Numbered from the stretch's first letter, positions 1 through 12,700 are shown. The stretch is 64,000 nt of DNA from Tetradesmus obliquus (GCA_030272155.1 CP126201.1:2702501-2766500), one strand, 5' to 3'. Notes: generated by a model not told the origin, from the letters alone. A program made the numbers and translations.

Positions 1-880
1 TGACGCTGAGGTCGGTGTTGGTTGCATGCAGAAACGGCATAACGCGGTGTCAAGCACGTTGCACTTGCACATGAAGAGGCACATGCTGCACTGTTCTGAG
101 GCCAGCACCTTGCAAATGCCATGTAGGGACAATAGGGCAACAAATGGTTTTTAATGGCCTGGTGGTGAATGCACAGCACAGCTGCAACATGCTGTTGAAA
201 TGCACTGCCTTGTGCGGCACCAGCGGTTGGGTTGCAGCTGGGCCGGCAGCTTCTGCTATGTCACGTGATCTGCTTGCTAGCAACCACCATGCAGATCCTA
301 CATTTGATTCGTGTGGCTTTTGCTACGATGTTTGTTAGTGTCATGGTGCTATGTTTGGATTTTGTTAAGCAAGCTCTACATACATCGCCTGCTATCATAC
401 TATGAAGCTATGATAGCATGCATGATGCAACTGATGTGGCATATCAGTGCCAGCCTTTTGTTATGAAGTGCATGGCCATCCCTGGTCAAGGGGTTTAAGT
501 TCTCACAAGCAGTTCCAGGTCACGGTTGCACTGATATTATTTGAGTGCTTGTGGCACTCATAGTTGTCGCCGCAGCTGTCAGGGCCTTGGCTGAACCACC
601 AGGGTTTCGCTGTAACGTGTCGTGTTTCTGTCCACTGGACAGTGTCCAGTGCTCTACTTGCATGGCTTGCAAGAGGGAGCAGCATCTCTGTTCTGCGAAT
701 GGTCAACTGGCAGCCTGCACCAGCATTTGACAGCGCATGCTGTGGAGTAGCCTGTTCCACCTCACCAACGTGCTGAGCTGGACTCACCAACCTCTGCACC
801 GACCTCTGCTTTCATCTCCACAGAGCTACTGAACCATTTCGTTCAATTTAATTAGCCTAATAGCTATCACATCAACGCAG
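1..880. other. 5' flank of the M48 gene, no gene recognised
   Basis: No open frame here resembles a known protein, and the short frames on both strands have no coding texture. The last 50 bases before the ATG at 881 are AT-rich and may hold the promoter or 5' UTR, but I see no clear TATA box. Confidence 0.4.
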
Positions 881-3456
881 ATGCAGCGAATGTCTGGGCT
901 GTTGAGGCCTGTGGACAGGACAGGCTTGCGACGAGCTGGTCATGCCGCGCGAGGCTTGCAGTCGCAACATCACATGCGTTCAGCTCTGCCACGATACAAC
1001 AGCGCAAGTCACGGGCGGCAGAGCTTGCTGCAGTGCCCGCATGCAGTGCAGCCCAGCCAGTCTCTGCACAGCACTGCTGGGAACGGCAAGGAGCAGCGGA
1101 TCAAGCGCTATGCAGGCCTTACTGCGGATGATTTCAGGTGCAGAAACGTGTTGGGAGTTGACTGGGCTCCTCCTAGCCAAGCACTGTACCACGCAACTGC
1201 AGTTGTTCCGTACCTTTCATCTTGCTGTGCTTCTGCTACTGCTGCTTTTGCCGTTTGCTTGCGTGCTTGCTTGCTGGTGTGCTTGATGTTGCGGTGCTGC
1301 TGCTGATGTTCCTGCAGGCATCCTCTAGACCAGCATAACACCAGCCTCATACAGGCGCTGCCTGGCATGGACTTTGTGGCAAAGACTCTCATGGGTGAGG
1401 GCAGCAGCAGAGAGCCAGTGCAGCTGCGGCGGCAGCAGCAGGGGCAGGATCACCATGAACCAGCTTTGGAGCCATTTTCAAGTTGAACGCCAGCAGGGTG
1501 ACAGCAGCCGATCCAGCCCGCTTGGCGCATGGCAGCTCACAGCAGCATCAGCATGTGGCGCGGCAAGGCGCCATCGTGCGTCTATGCTTGCAGCGGCTCT
1601 TGCACCAGACAACCATGCTCCGCCTTCACATGCCGCTTTGCCCTGAAGCAACTCCCACGCATACCTTCAAACAATCAACCAGCAGCCGGCTGTGGTGTGT
1701 CTGCGCTGTGGTGCAGGCCCTGTTGCTGAGCAGGTGCTGCTGCTGGAAAACATCGCCACGTCCATCAAGACTGGCCCGGACCAGCTGCCCACAGTGCACA
1801 ACCTGCTGCTGGAAGCTGTGAGTGCACTGCTAGCTGACAGCCAGCTTCTGTGTGCTAGCTATCTACTGCACCAACTATCAAGCTGTTGGAAGTGGCAGTG
1901 GCAGCAGCAGCAGCATCTGCGTACACAGCACAACCTGCTGCTGGAAGCTGTGAGTGCACTGCCGGTTTATACCTATATACTACAACTACTGTAGAGCATT
2001 CAAAGTCAGAGGCAGCAGCTGCTGCTGCTGCTGCCTACAGTGCACAACCTTCTGCTGGAAGCGGTCAGTGCGCTGCCAGGCAGTTGAGATTGAACTTGGC
2101 ATCACCAAAAGCAGCTGAACCTGCAGCAGCACCAGCACAGCAGGATGAACAATGTGCAGCTTGGCTTCTGGAATGCGTCAATGCAAGAATGCTCACTCTG
2201 GTATGCGTGGCTTGGTGTCAATGCTCAATCAGTAGAGGCTTATGCCGCATGGCCTACACAAAGCCTGCAGCAGCAGAGCGCGCACTGCACTTCCACACAC
2301 TGCCCTGGCACCTTGGATGGCCCCTCACTGCCTTTTGTCACCATTTTCTGCACCTTCTCTGCACCATGCAGGCTGAGATGCTGCAGATGGAGCCCCCTGA
2401 GCTGTACGTGCGCCAGAACCCCGACACCCGTGCGTGCTGCTGCTACATGCCACTAACCTGCCATGTAACCGTCATGTGTCTGCACCATGCAGGCTGAGGT
2501 GCTGCAGATGGAGCCGCCGGAGCTGTACGTGCGCCAGAACCCCAACCCTAATGCCTATACCCTGGCCATCACGGGCCGCAAGCCCTTTGTGGTGGTGCAC
2601 ACCAGCCTGCTGGAGCTGCTGACGCTGCCTGAGCTGCAGGCGGTGATTGCTCACGGTGCGTGAAAGCAGCTGCACATGAGGGCTGCATAGGTGTTGCCTC
2701 TTGACAGTACTGCTGGTGTTCGTTGTGCACACCAGCCTGCTGGAGCTGCTTACATTGCCTGAGCTGCGGGCAGTGATTGCACACGGTGAGGACATGCGCT
2801 CCCTTTGTGTCACATTGCCTGTCACTATTGCTGGTGTTGATAGTACATGAAGCCTGCTGGAGCTGCTGTTAGCAGACTGAGCTGCAGGCAGTGATTGCGC
2901 ACGGTGTGCAACAGCAGAAGGGCTGCATGTGAGCTGTCTTTGACATTGTTGCTGGTACTTGTAGCTTATACCAGCCTGCTACTGCTGCTCACGCTGCCCG
3001 AGCTGCAGGTCATTGCACACGGTGTGTGATTGTGTCCTGCCTACGTCAGTGCTGCTGTTCGCATTCTCGGTATTGCTGTAGTTACACATATGCCGTCGTT
3101 GGGTGTTGTTTGCTAGTATAAGCATGGTACACAAAGTTGCAGCCCTAGCTCTGAAGAGCCTGCAAGTGTTCTGGGCCAGCCTGCGCGTGGTGGTATGATG
3201 CTTCATTGTTCTAGTGTGCCTGCTGATGCTGACGCTGCTGTTCTGCAGAGCTGGGCCACCTCAAGTGTGACCATTGGCTCTGGCTGACCATTGCCAACGT
3301 TTGCAGGGAAGTATGTCGAACTGTTGTTGTGTGTCTGCTGCTGCTGCTGCTGCTGTTGCTGCTGCTCTGCAGAGCTGGGCCACCTCAAGTGTGACCATGG
3401 GCTGTCGCTGACCATTGCCAACGTGTGCATCGAAGTATGTTGAACTGTTGTTGTGT

Positions 3457-3500
<44 letters not shown>

Positions 3501-6091
3501 AATTGCAGAGCTGGGCCACCTCAAGTGTGACCATGGGCTGTGGCTAACCACAGCCAACGTGCTGGCGAGTGGCACGGTGTCTATACTGCCGTTCATATCA
3601 GGTGCGGGGCGCAGTTTGACCGCCTCGGCTTGCCTGTGACACAGCTAGTTGAGATTGGTTGTAAAGCGGGTCATGATGGTAAGCAGCAATTCTGTCAGTG
3701 GCAGTTGGGAGTGCACAGCACTGCTGCAGATTGAAGAAGTGTTGCAGGCAGCTGCAATCTGCATAGCTGTCCTCAGCTCAATTGTGCTGGCTGATGGCAG
3801 GGTGTCCATCCTGCCGCTCATATCAGGTGTGGAGGCGGGATTGAGCAAGTGGCTCAACACAAGCCAACCAGCTGGTGGTTGGTGTGCTGTTGAGGAGGCC
3901 CCTGCTGTCGTGTCTGCGTGCCTTGTGCCACTCGCTCATACCTGTTCTGTTGCCACACCACATCACACTTGAGCAGTGGCTCAAGCCAGCCTCCCCACCT
4001 AGTATGAGCGGCTTGAAGCTCGCAGCTTCAGTGCAGCTACTAATAACTGATCGATGGGTCTGTGTTCTAGTCAGCGACGCGGCAGCTGCTTTCAAACCAC
4101 ATCGCCAGATGTCAGGGCGCTGCATCGCAGCAATCAGCGATTAGAAGCAGTGGTTTGGGCAGAAGCATTGAAACGTACAGCCACTCAGCTCCTTGTACAC
4201 CTCATTTTTGAATTTCTCTTTGATTGGGTCGGGATCGAGCTGGATCAAGCTGGGGGGTTGTGCAGCAACCTCACTGGCCAGAGATCACACATCGCAATGG
4301 TCGCAATCCATCACAAGGCTGCTGTGGACTTCAATAGGCAAATTCATGTGTGTTGCTGTACAACAGATGTGCTGACCTGCTGCAGGCACGGTTGAGGACG
4401 CGCTGCTGCGCTGGCTGCGTAACAAGTCACATAACAACATATCTATTTTCAAATCTTGATGCTGCTGTATGCTGCGTTGCTGCAGGCAGGTTGAGGACGC
4501 GCTGCTGCGCTGGCTGCGCAACAAGTTACAACTATCTTCAAATCTTATTGCTGCTGTATGCTGCGCTGGTCATTGCTGGCAGGCTATAATAACAACCCTG
4601 CGCTGGTGCGTATGTCAGCGTATGCTGCACTGCCGCAGGCACGATTGGGACGCGCCGCTACTTAAATTCCTTATTGATCACATATCTTGTGGTGGTATGT
4701 ATGATGTGCTGCTGCAGGCACGGTGGAGGACGCGCTGCTGCGCTGGCTGCGCGCAGCGGAGTTGACATGTGACCGTGCAGCGCTGCTGGTGGCTCAGGAC
4801 CCAGGGGTGGTCATCGGGGCACTCATGAAGCTGGCGGGCGGCAGCCCTGCTTTTGCACATGAGCTGAGTGTGGATGCTTTTCTGCAGCAGGTGGGTTCAA
4901 ATGTAAACTGGTTGTTGTGGGTGTCTGTCTGTGTGTGCAGTTGAGTGCGCGCGCGTAATATGCGTGCTGGTGCGTGCTGAGGCTGTTGGGAGTGTGCAGA
5001 GGATTGCTTGGCTTCAAGTTTGGTTGCGGACCCCGGGGTGGGCATTGGGCCACTCATGAAGCTGGCGGGCGGCGGGCCTGCTTTCGCACATGAGCTGAGC
5101 GTGGACGCTTTCCTGCAGCAGGTGGGTGGCGGGCGGGGGTGCTGATGCGGGTGATGGCTGTCTCTGTCTGCAGTTGAGTGCTTGCATATAACAAATGCGT
5201 GTGTGCTGGTGCGTGCTCAGGCTGCTGAGGGCATTTAGCGGATACCTTGGCTTCACTTTTTGATGCGGGCTTTGACGTGGTCATTGGTGTGCTGGTGAAG
5301 CTGGCCGGCGGCAGCCCTGCCTTTGCAACCGAGCTCAGCGTGGACGCGTTCCTGCAGCAGGTGCGCGGCGTGCTTGCACAGTGCTTCTTTTTAACACCCC
5401 CACTGAATTACGGAGGTTTTGCACCAAGCTTTGGTGGCTTTGCACCAAGCTTGCATGGCCTCCCACTGAATCAGGGAGGTTTTGCACCAAGCTTTGGTGG
5501 CTTTGCACCAAACTTGCATGGCCCCCATTGCATTAGGGAGGTTTTGCACCAAGCTTTGGTGGCTATGCACCAAACTTGCATGGCCTCCTACTGAATAAGG
5601 GAGGTTTTGCACCAAGCTTTGGTGGCTTTGCACCAAAGTTCCTTCGGCTGCTTGCTGCTGCTGGCTAGCACTGTGTCTGCCGCCTTGAGCAGCGCTTACC
5701 CTTCTTCTAGGCTTCATGAGGATAATTGGTTGATGATTTTGGATGTTGCACCCTGTTACTGCAGGCGCGCTCATACGACGAGGTCACCACCAGCAGCATG
5801 CTTGGCTGGTACCTGCGCAATGCACAGACACGTGCGCTGAGCCATCCACTGCCAGTGATGCGTGCTCGGGAGATAGACCGCTGGGCCCAGGGCGCTCAGT
5901 ATAAAGCGCTGCTGGCGCGCAACAGGACGGTCAGCATCCCTATTACTAACGGCAGCAGCATCAACAGCAGCAGCAGCAGCAGCAGCGGCGGCGGCGGCAG
6001 CAGCGTTGCAGGGAGCGTTACAGCAGCGGCTGGCGGGCCTGCCGGCGCTGCTGCAGGTGCAAGCAACGGCTACCGACAGGCTAGCAGTTGA
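881..6091 (+). CDS. Plastid-type M48 family metallopeptidase, 7 exons, 396 aa
   Basis: Predicted zinc endopeptidase of family M48, of the plant/cyanobacterial kind exemplified by Arabidopsis At3g27110. Exons: 881-1137, 1318-1394, 1717-1817, 2493-2655, 3509-3601, 4718-4890, 5765-6091. All junctions are GT-AG and phases agree (1191 nt). Residues 1 to about 70 are rich in Arg, Ser and Ala and look like a chloroplast transit peptide. The conserved PPELYVRQNPNPNAYTL block precedes the zinc motif HELGH at 199-203, which is split by intron 4 after the first base of the Glu codon. The third zinc ligand is probably Glu245 in WLRAAELTCDRAAL. The plant C-terminal block LGWYLRNAQTRALSHPLPV is present, followed by a Ser/Gly/Ala-rich tail of about 50 residues. 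The loop between exons 5 and 6 is several residues shorter than in plants. Introns carry many partial exon copies, listed separately. Substrate is unknown. Confidence 0.9.
1797..2073 (+). repeat. Echoes of the M48 exon 3 end with its donor (3 copies)
   Basis: The real exon 3 end encodes HNLLLEA and runs into the donor at 1818. Intron 3 repeats the same exon end plus intron head at about 1924-1963 and 2037-2073. Spacing is about 127 and 113 bp. The third copy has gt changed at the donor position. Confidence 0.85.
2371..3028 (+). repeat. Echoes of M48 exon 4: one head copy, three tail copies
   Basis: A partial copy of the exon 4 head, including the tgcaccatgcag acceptor and the code for AEMLQMEPPELYVRQNP, lies at 2371-2430, 122 bp before the true exon at 2493. 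The exon 4 tail, coding LLELLTLPELQAVIAH up to the donor, recurs at about 2728-2788, 2847-2905 and 2968-3028, at 119-128 bp spacing with growing divergence. Confidence 0.85.
3240..3560 (+). repeat. Echoes of the M48 exon 5 head with acceptor (3 copies)
   Basis: The acceptor plus AGCTGGGCCACCTCAAGTG occurs at about 3249, 3370 and 3509. Only the last continues into a full exon. (CTG)n tracts sit just upstream of the second and third copies. The exon 5 tail (VSILPFIS) is also echoed at about 3795-3830. Confidence 0.85.
4381..5362 (+). repeat. Echoes on both sides of M48 exon 6
   Basis: Upstream of the true exon (4718) the acceptor and the code for VEDALLRWLR are repeated at about 4381-4430, 4481-4535 and, degenerate, 4632-4660. 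Downstream, the exon tail coding LMKLAGGSPAFAHELSVDAF plus its donor is repeated at about 5028-5125 and 5270-5362, at 235-240 bp spacing. Both downstream copies keep GT donors. Confidence 0.85.
5395..5650. repeat. 63-bp minisatellite in the last M48 intron (about 4 units)
   Basis: The unit contains two copies of a submotif around gaggttttgcaccaagctt. Units start near 5404, 5467, 5530 and 5593. Unlike the neighbouring arrays it does not resemble the flanking exon. It stays open in one + frame as a GGFAPSFGGFAP-like repeat, which I take to be chance. Confidence 0.85.
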
Positions 6092-7070
6092 GTGGTGCAT
6101 GCATGCAGATATGCGTTTGGAATGCTGCATGTACATATGCACTGCTGTCTAGTATGGTCTCAGCATCTGTTGAGTGGTGCATGCAGGCAGACACGCATGT
6201 GTGGATACCCTGCTCTTAGTGCTCCCACTGTGGACCACTGGAGAAGTTCAGTGTTAACAAGTGTACTTGCTGCAGCACTGGCAGCAGTGTGTGGCTCCTG
6301 TGTCCCCTTTTTGTCATGGACGTTTGCTCTGGTGCTGCAGTTGCTGCGACGAGTGCGGATGGCTTGGCTGGTAGCTGTTGTGCGTGTATGCACGCGGCTA
6401 TCACTGCCATCCATTGCTGTAGCATGTTTCAAGGGGCTGTCTGCTGGGTGATGCTGCATCTGTGATCAGCGTAGGTTGCCCTTGTGTTGATGTGTGTAAA
6501 GTATGTTGTTATGTATGGAAGGTGTTTGACGTCATTGGACCGCATGCTGCAAAGCATGAAGGCGGCAGGTTTCTGCCTGCAGACGCGCATCACGCGGGTA
6601 TGAGGCTCGTACCCATCGCGTGTGCACGTGCTGTGGGTTGCAGCCCTGGCAAGTGATGGGGGTGCTGCATACGCTGGGAGCTGTTGCGGACACTGCGGCG
6701 CACATGAAACGCTGGTTCAACGCTGCAGCGTACGCTGCTGTTGCTGCTGCTGACCACACGGTGGTTGCCAGGCGGATGCGCTGTGTGCTACATGGGTCAG
6801 GAAGCCATGCCGTAAGGCCTTCTTACCTGCTTGGCCGGGCTGCGACACAGGCCCGTACGGCAGTACGTACTGCACAGTGTTGCACTCGTTCCCATGCAAT
6901 GCTCCCGCTGCATCCTGCCTGAATGGCTTCACCTGAGCTTCAGCTTGACATGATGTCAGCAGTGTGCCGTTCTCGGTGGGCAGGTGGTGCTGTTCTTCAT
7001 TCCGGTGGTGCTGGGGCTGCTGTTAGCTGCTGATGAGTTGCTTACACAACACGGATGGAGTGATGGTGCT
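6092..7070. other. 3' flank of the M48 gene
   Basis: No recognisable gene. The stretch around the stop codon (about 6086-6115, gttgagtggtgcatgca) is echoed at about 6168-6197, so duplication continues past the coding end. A TGTAA at 6495-6499 is a possible poly(A) signal about 400 nt after the stop. Confidence 0.45.
6495..6499 (+). terminator. Candidate TGTAA poly(A) signal of the M48 gene
   Basis: TGTAA is the usual green-algal polyadenylation signal. Position and orientation suit the M48 transcript, but a pentamer this short also occurs by chance. Confidence 0.3.
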
Positions 7071-7212
7071 GATGGTAGGGAGGTGTGAAGGCGGATGGGG
7101 TATCCGCATGGGATATCCTCATCGTCACACACACCCTCCCTTTTCTCTGACGTCAACTCAGGGGGGTGGCGAGTATCAACACACCACGCGTAGCTCATTC
7201 ATTCATTCATGC
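7071..7212 (+). mobile_element. ATTC-tailed dispersed repeat, copy 1 (SINE or LINE 3' end)
   Basis: About 140 bp shared with an inverted copy at 33914-34055. Shared blocks include ggtaggg/ggtagg, gatatcctcatcg, cacacac and acaccacgcgtagctc, followed by a short (ATTC)n tail here. A simple tetranucleotide tail at one fixed end is typical of non-LTR retrotransposition. No coding capacity is visible. Confidence 0.6.
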
Positions 7213-8408
7213 TGTTGCTTATCTGTTCACAATGCAGCTCAAGGCTATGATCTAAACTTTTGCGCGGTACATCGTGGGCAACATGATGAACTTTGCTAGT
7301 GTAGATCCTTGTAGAAGGACAGATATGTTCTGTTGTGAGGTGCGATTGAGTGGCCCATCTTTATCGTCGTGATATTTACCAACCGAGCCATAGCAATGAC
7401 ACCATCGGCCCATCTTGCCATTTACCCCGTCACGCGCTTTACGCTTTACGGCGCTCCCCAAACACCCAAGCGTAGGCTGGTCAGGCTAGATGGTTGCCTG
7501 TGCCTCCATAGTGTGCACAGCCCATTGCACAGCAGGACACGCAAGGCAGCTGCTGCACACATAAGCCAGCCTATCAGGCCTGACAAGCCGTAGCAAGCAT
7601 ATCTCACGACTGTTTCGGCCCGTGTATGGTGGCACCAAGCAAGCAGCAAACGGTATTCCCAAAACCCCAAACCTCGATCGATCCAACATGGCCCCCGCAT
7701 GTTTAACTTCCTCTCGTTGAAGAGCAAACCCTCACTAGAAAAAACCCAGGCAAGGTCCCCCCCCCCTGCCACCTTGCAAACAATCTTGACAGCATTGACT
7801 GCGCTGTTGCCACTTGCAACGGCATGGCAGGGGTGGTCATCTTCATCATGCTGGCATGAACGCCATCGGCCCCGCGCCCCGATGGAGCGACAACAGGAAG
7901 GAGCACTACACCATCATGTTTGCAAGTATTACGCACACCCCAAGCTTCTCCAAGAAAAGCAGTGATGATCCTGGACCCCCAAAACCTAACAGAACCCCAA
8001 GCATCATCCGACACCGTGTTGCAACCGCTTCACCTTCACCTCAGCATCGGCAATAGACAACAAGTCAAGCAACTTTCCAGCGCAACCAGACATGGCAGGG
8101 ATGGTGGCCCTCCAAACCATCAACAGCGCCACACCCTGCTAGGCTCAGCCACTGAGTAGCCAGAATGTATCAGTTCTAAATGCACCCTTCCAGTACACTA
8201 CTATATTATCGTTTGAACGAGCGAGGCTTGCCTGGCAACGCTGCCAACAAACATGTTGCAATTGCAGCGGCGCAGTGTGGTGCCCACAGTTGCGACGTGT
8301 ACTTGAATATGTGCATGCCCACTCACAGCAGCTGGGAGATGCCGTGCAACGGCTGCAAAACTTCCAGGCTCTGGATCTGAAAACCATTGCGAGTGCTTTT
8401 GATGGCGT
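7213..8408. other. Intergenic, no supported gene
   Basis: Short frames only, none recognised. An open stretch at about 8275-8400 (+) may be a frame-shifted upstream part of the LINE fragment that follows, but similarity is too weak to claim. Confidence 0.35.
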
Positions 8409-8987
8409 TTGTATCAGCAGTGGCAGGGGTGCCCTGTCAACCCGCGTGATGCTGCTAGTGGTCATGGCGTCTACAGTACTTATGAGCGGTGGTTTGCGGC
8501 ATGCTCTGCTGCTGACATGCTGTCTGTGAGCCCAGCTTTATGGTGCCCAGATTATGTCTCTCAAACTGCTGGGATCAACAGAGAGCATCTGGGGTCCTTG
8601 ACCCGTTTCCGTTTTGGTGCTCATGATTTACGTGTCTGCAGTGGCAGGTGGCAGCGACCTCCTGTGCCGCGAAGTGACAGGGTGTGCTTACGCCCTGGCT
8701 GCCAGTCTGAGGTTGTTGAGGATGAGTTTCACATGGTCTTTGAGTGCCCGTTCTATGCACCAGTCCGCGAGCGGTTTGCTATGTTGTTTGGACCTTTCGG
8801 GGCCTCGTCACAGACATGGGCTACCACTGCTGGGTGCCATCCAGCAGGCGATGACATGATCACCTTTATGAGACAGTCACCTGCTTTGGTGGCTGCTTTT
8901 GTGCACTGTTGCTATCTGTTGCGGTGTCACCCGGACACTACGGTTGCTTTCAAAAGGTTGATGGCGTCTGCAATTGTGTCAAACTGA
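8409..8987 (+). mobile_element. LINE (non-LTR retrotransposon) ORF2 C-terminal fragment
   Basis: The frame of about 190 codons carries the region typically found after the reverse transcriptase of L1-like and related LINEs. It has SLTRFRFGAHDLRV, a Trp-rich RWQRPPVPR stretch, and a CCHC-type cluster (Cys-x4-Cys, then His and Cys in VEDEFHMVFECPFY). No reverse transcriptase or endonuclease core is found upstream, and a stop lies in frame at 8400, so this is a 5'-truncated remnant. Its 3' boundary and tail are not clear. Confidence 0.75.
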
Positions 8988-9633
8988 TACTTATTAAAAC
9001 TGATGTGATCTTCAGGTACGCGGCATTGTCTAGGTGGCTCACAAAGCATGATACGCAGCAATCCTGTGAGGTTACACAAATGAGGGATTATCGACCCCCT
9101 CAAACTCGACCTCCGTCGCCGTGCTGTGATCAGAAAATAATCAAAGGTTGTTCCGTAGGATAAATGATGTCTGGTTTTCAGAACGGGCACAGCCCCGCCG
9201 CGTCCGACACCAGCTATCAGCTGGTGCACATGCAGCACATGGGCTGCTGGATGGTCAGTTGGACACTCGGACAGCACCAGACAGACCAACACAAGCATCG
9301 GATCATCTCAACCCAACGTCCAAGCATCAAAAAACACAAAACACGACAGCAACTTGAGCAGCCACCATGCTGGCACCCCTACGCAGCTGTTCAGAGCATC
9401 AGAACAGGGATCAACAATTGCTCAGCATATCAACTGCTTGGCAGCTAGCATAGACGCCGCTCTCTACACTTGCTCAACAGAAACTACACCTGGCAGCTGC
9501 CGGCTACACCTGCCCCATCCGCTGGTACACAGTAGATGCCTGCTGCACTGCTGCACGGGCCTGCGGCGGCGGCGCTGCCGGCCGCGGCACTGCCTCTCCC
9601 AGCTACAGCCAGCCATTGCGCACCAGCTGCCGG
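8988..9633. other. 3' flank of ISA2 and LINE remnant
   Basis: Holds a TGTAA on the minus strand (9072-9076), a possible ISA2 poly(A) signal about 560 nt past its stop. It also holds an echo of the ISA2 coding end at 9494-9610. The rest may include LINE 3' sequence. Nothing else is recognised. Confidence 0.4.
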
Positions 9634-9730
9634 CTACACCTGTCCCATCCGCTGGTACACAGTCGACGCCTGCTGCACTGCTGCGCGAGCCTGTTGCGGC
9701 GGCGCTGCTGTCCGCGGCACTGCCTCCAGC
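9494..9730 (-). repeat. ISA2 coding end echoed beyond the stop codon
   Basis: A block of about 110 bp beginning cagctgccggctacacctg at 9624 (spanning the ISA2 stop and last codons) recurs at 9494, exactly 130 bp downstream of the gene. Differences are mostly single substitutions. This shows the duplications are not limited to introns. Confidence 0.85.
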
Positions 9731-12700
9731 ATGATTGCTGCGCCTGGTGCCACAACATACTCCGAGTGCAGCATCTCCCCATGCTCCACTGCCACGTCCT
9801 GAGGCGGCATCCTGCAGCAGCAAAACACAGCACAGCAAGTTGAATTGTTTGGCCTGGTGCTATTCAGAGTGCAGCATCTCCCCATGCTCCACTGCCACAT
9901 CTTGAGGCGGCATCCTGCAGCAGCAAAGCACAGCACCGGGCAGCGCAGCAAGTTGAGTTGTATAGGCCTGGTGCTACAATGTTTAGTCAGAGTGCAGCAT
10001 CTCCCCGTGCTCCAATGCCCACGTCCTGAGGCGGCACCCTGCAGCAACAAAGCACAGCACAGCGCAGTATCGTGTGTTGGTTTGACCTGGACCTACAATA
10101 TACTCAGAGTTGCAGCATCTCGCCATGCTCCACTGCCACATCTTGAGGCGGCATCCTGCAGCAACACAGGATGGCATTTGTGTCTGGGGTGATCTGGTTT
10201 GGTTGCTCAGTGCTTGCAGGGCAACTGTGTCAACACGACTCAAGCTCAAGCCGGTTGAGTGAGCAGCACAGCGGCGCGTGATCATGCAGCAGCAGCAACA
10301 GCAGCTGTGCACACTGCTGACAACAGATGAAATTGCGAAGCTGAGAAGGAACGCCGAGACACGTCATGACAGGATCCCTGCTGCATGGTGTTTCAGTCAT
10401 GCGCGCGCTGCACGACCCCGTCCTCTGGCACATCCATGGCCATAATCCTTGCTGCCCACCGTGCTGTGTCCACTATCCTCTTCCACTGCATGCGCATGCC
10501 GGGCTGCATCATCATCATCATCATTAGCAGCAGGAGCAGCATCTGCAGGTGCTCAAACAGTGTTCCCTTGCATAGGTGTCACCTATCCTTCTCACTCACC
10601 GGGCTGTGTCCACTATCCGCTTCCACTGCATGCGCAGGCCCGGCGGCGGCAGCGACGCACTGCAGGGTTCAGGGTTGGGGTTGAACCCCACATACACAGC
10701 CTGCTGCTGGTCCCCTTTGACCATGAAGGCCACATAGTTTGACCCGGGCAGCAATGCTGCTGCTGCCTCGCCGCTCCAGTCTGGCTCTGACATGGGCCCT
10801 GCTCCGTGCCAGCTGTTGATGTGTTGTGCAGTTAGTGGTGGCAGCAGGCAGTGGACAGGCAGGCGCAAAACACATGGCAGCAAGAACAGCGTGAAAGGAG
10901 CGCAGGAGAAGGATGCAAGATGGGCGGGGAAGGCCAGGCAGGCAAGGCATCACATGCAACAGCCGTTGCATGCTTGCTGAGTTTGCACTGTCTGAGGGCA
11001 CATGCATGTTTGCGGTTGCGCGTGCAGCAGCTCAAACAGCAGCCTGTGAACCCAAAGGAGCAGCGTGTCACAAATACCTGATGGCGCGCGGCGAGTCAAA
11101 CATTGGGGGTGACAGCAGGTTGCGGTACTTCCGCCGGATGGTCAGCACGCCGCGCACAAAGTGCAGCAGGTTCTTGCGGCTCAGCGTAGGCGCGTTGAAC
11201 ACCGGCGTGCCCTGCGGCAACAGATGACAGTGATCCAAAACGATGTTAGGCAGTGATAGCGTCAAATGTCATTCAGTAGGACAATGGCTCAGGGTGAACA
11301 CGTTGAACACCGACGTTCCCTGCATCAGCGGCAGCAGCAGCAGCAGCAGCGCACGGCACAAGGTTGGCGAAGGAGCACCCAGTTGTGTGACGATGCTTAG
11401 CTTGCTGCGACGTTGCATCTGCCGTCCATTTCCACCCCTGACGGTCCCGCCCAGGGCAAAACCATCAAACCCAACAAACCCATGAGTGACCAGCAGCAGC
11501 ATCGCCTCAACTGCGCCACTAGCACTGCCAGCAGCTTGGCAGCCACCTCAATGAATGATTCGGACACTCAAAGGCACAGTCATCATCAACATCCACAATG
11601 CTGTCCGCCTACCTGTGCCACCAGCACTGCCAGCAGTGCCGACTTGGCCACCACCTCAGCCCGCTCCATATCTTCTGCTGCCCCCACCAGCGGCCGCCGT
11701 CAGCCCACCAGGCAGCCCACCAACGCACAACATTAGCTCTACTACGCTGTCGCCTTCTGCCGACCACAAAACAGTGACATGATTTAGTCATCAGCAGCAT
11801 CTTCTCACCTGTGCCACCAGCACCGCCAGCAGTGCCGACTTGGCGACCACCTCAGCCCTTTCAATGTCCTCAGCTGGGCCCCTTCCCCGCAAGTGCCAGC
11901 AGCGAGCCAGCCAACGGCTCCAGCGCACTCATCAACATTCACAATGCTCAGCATGCTGCTGCCTGCTGCCAGCTGCCAGATCCCAGCCCCAGTTCCACCC
12001 AAGTCAGGCAAAAAATAGACCCGCCTAAACAAAGACATCAGCAACATCTTCTCACCTGAGCCACCAGCACCGCCAGCAGTGCCGACTTGGCCACCACCTC
12101 AGCCCTTTCCATGTCCTCAGCTGCCCCCACCAGCGCCAGCAGCGAGGCAGCCAGCGGCGGCTCAAGCGCATTGATCCCAAAGGCGGGCCGCCGGCCAGCC
12201 GCCAGCCCACCAGGCAGCCCACCATCCCAGCGAGCAGCAAAGAGGTCCTGGCTGCCGGTCATGCGCGTGGCGAAGGCACTCAGCATGCCGCCTGTGATCA
12301 GGTGAGCAAGTTTGCGGCACAGTAGCACCAGCAGCAGCAGCAGCAGGGATACTATGAGTGAGACTGAGCAAGCCGCTGGGTGAAAGCAGCTGCCAGAGTG
12401 CAAACCATGACGCCTGTCGAGAAGAAGACGAGACACCCACAGCAATACTTGTGCTTGATGCATGTCAACAGGTCCTGGCTGCCGGTCATGCGCGTGGCAA
12501 ATGCACTCAGCATGCCACCTGTGAACACGTGAGCAAGTTTACGGCACAGTAGCACCAGCACCAGCAGCAGCAGTAGGGGGTGGTGTGAGTGATACTTAGA
12601 TAGTTGCTGGGTGATATCAGCTGCCAAAGTACCACGCCATGCAGCCCGTCAAGATGACGACAGGAGTTTGAGCAGCGTTTCAATGTGCTTGATGCACGTG

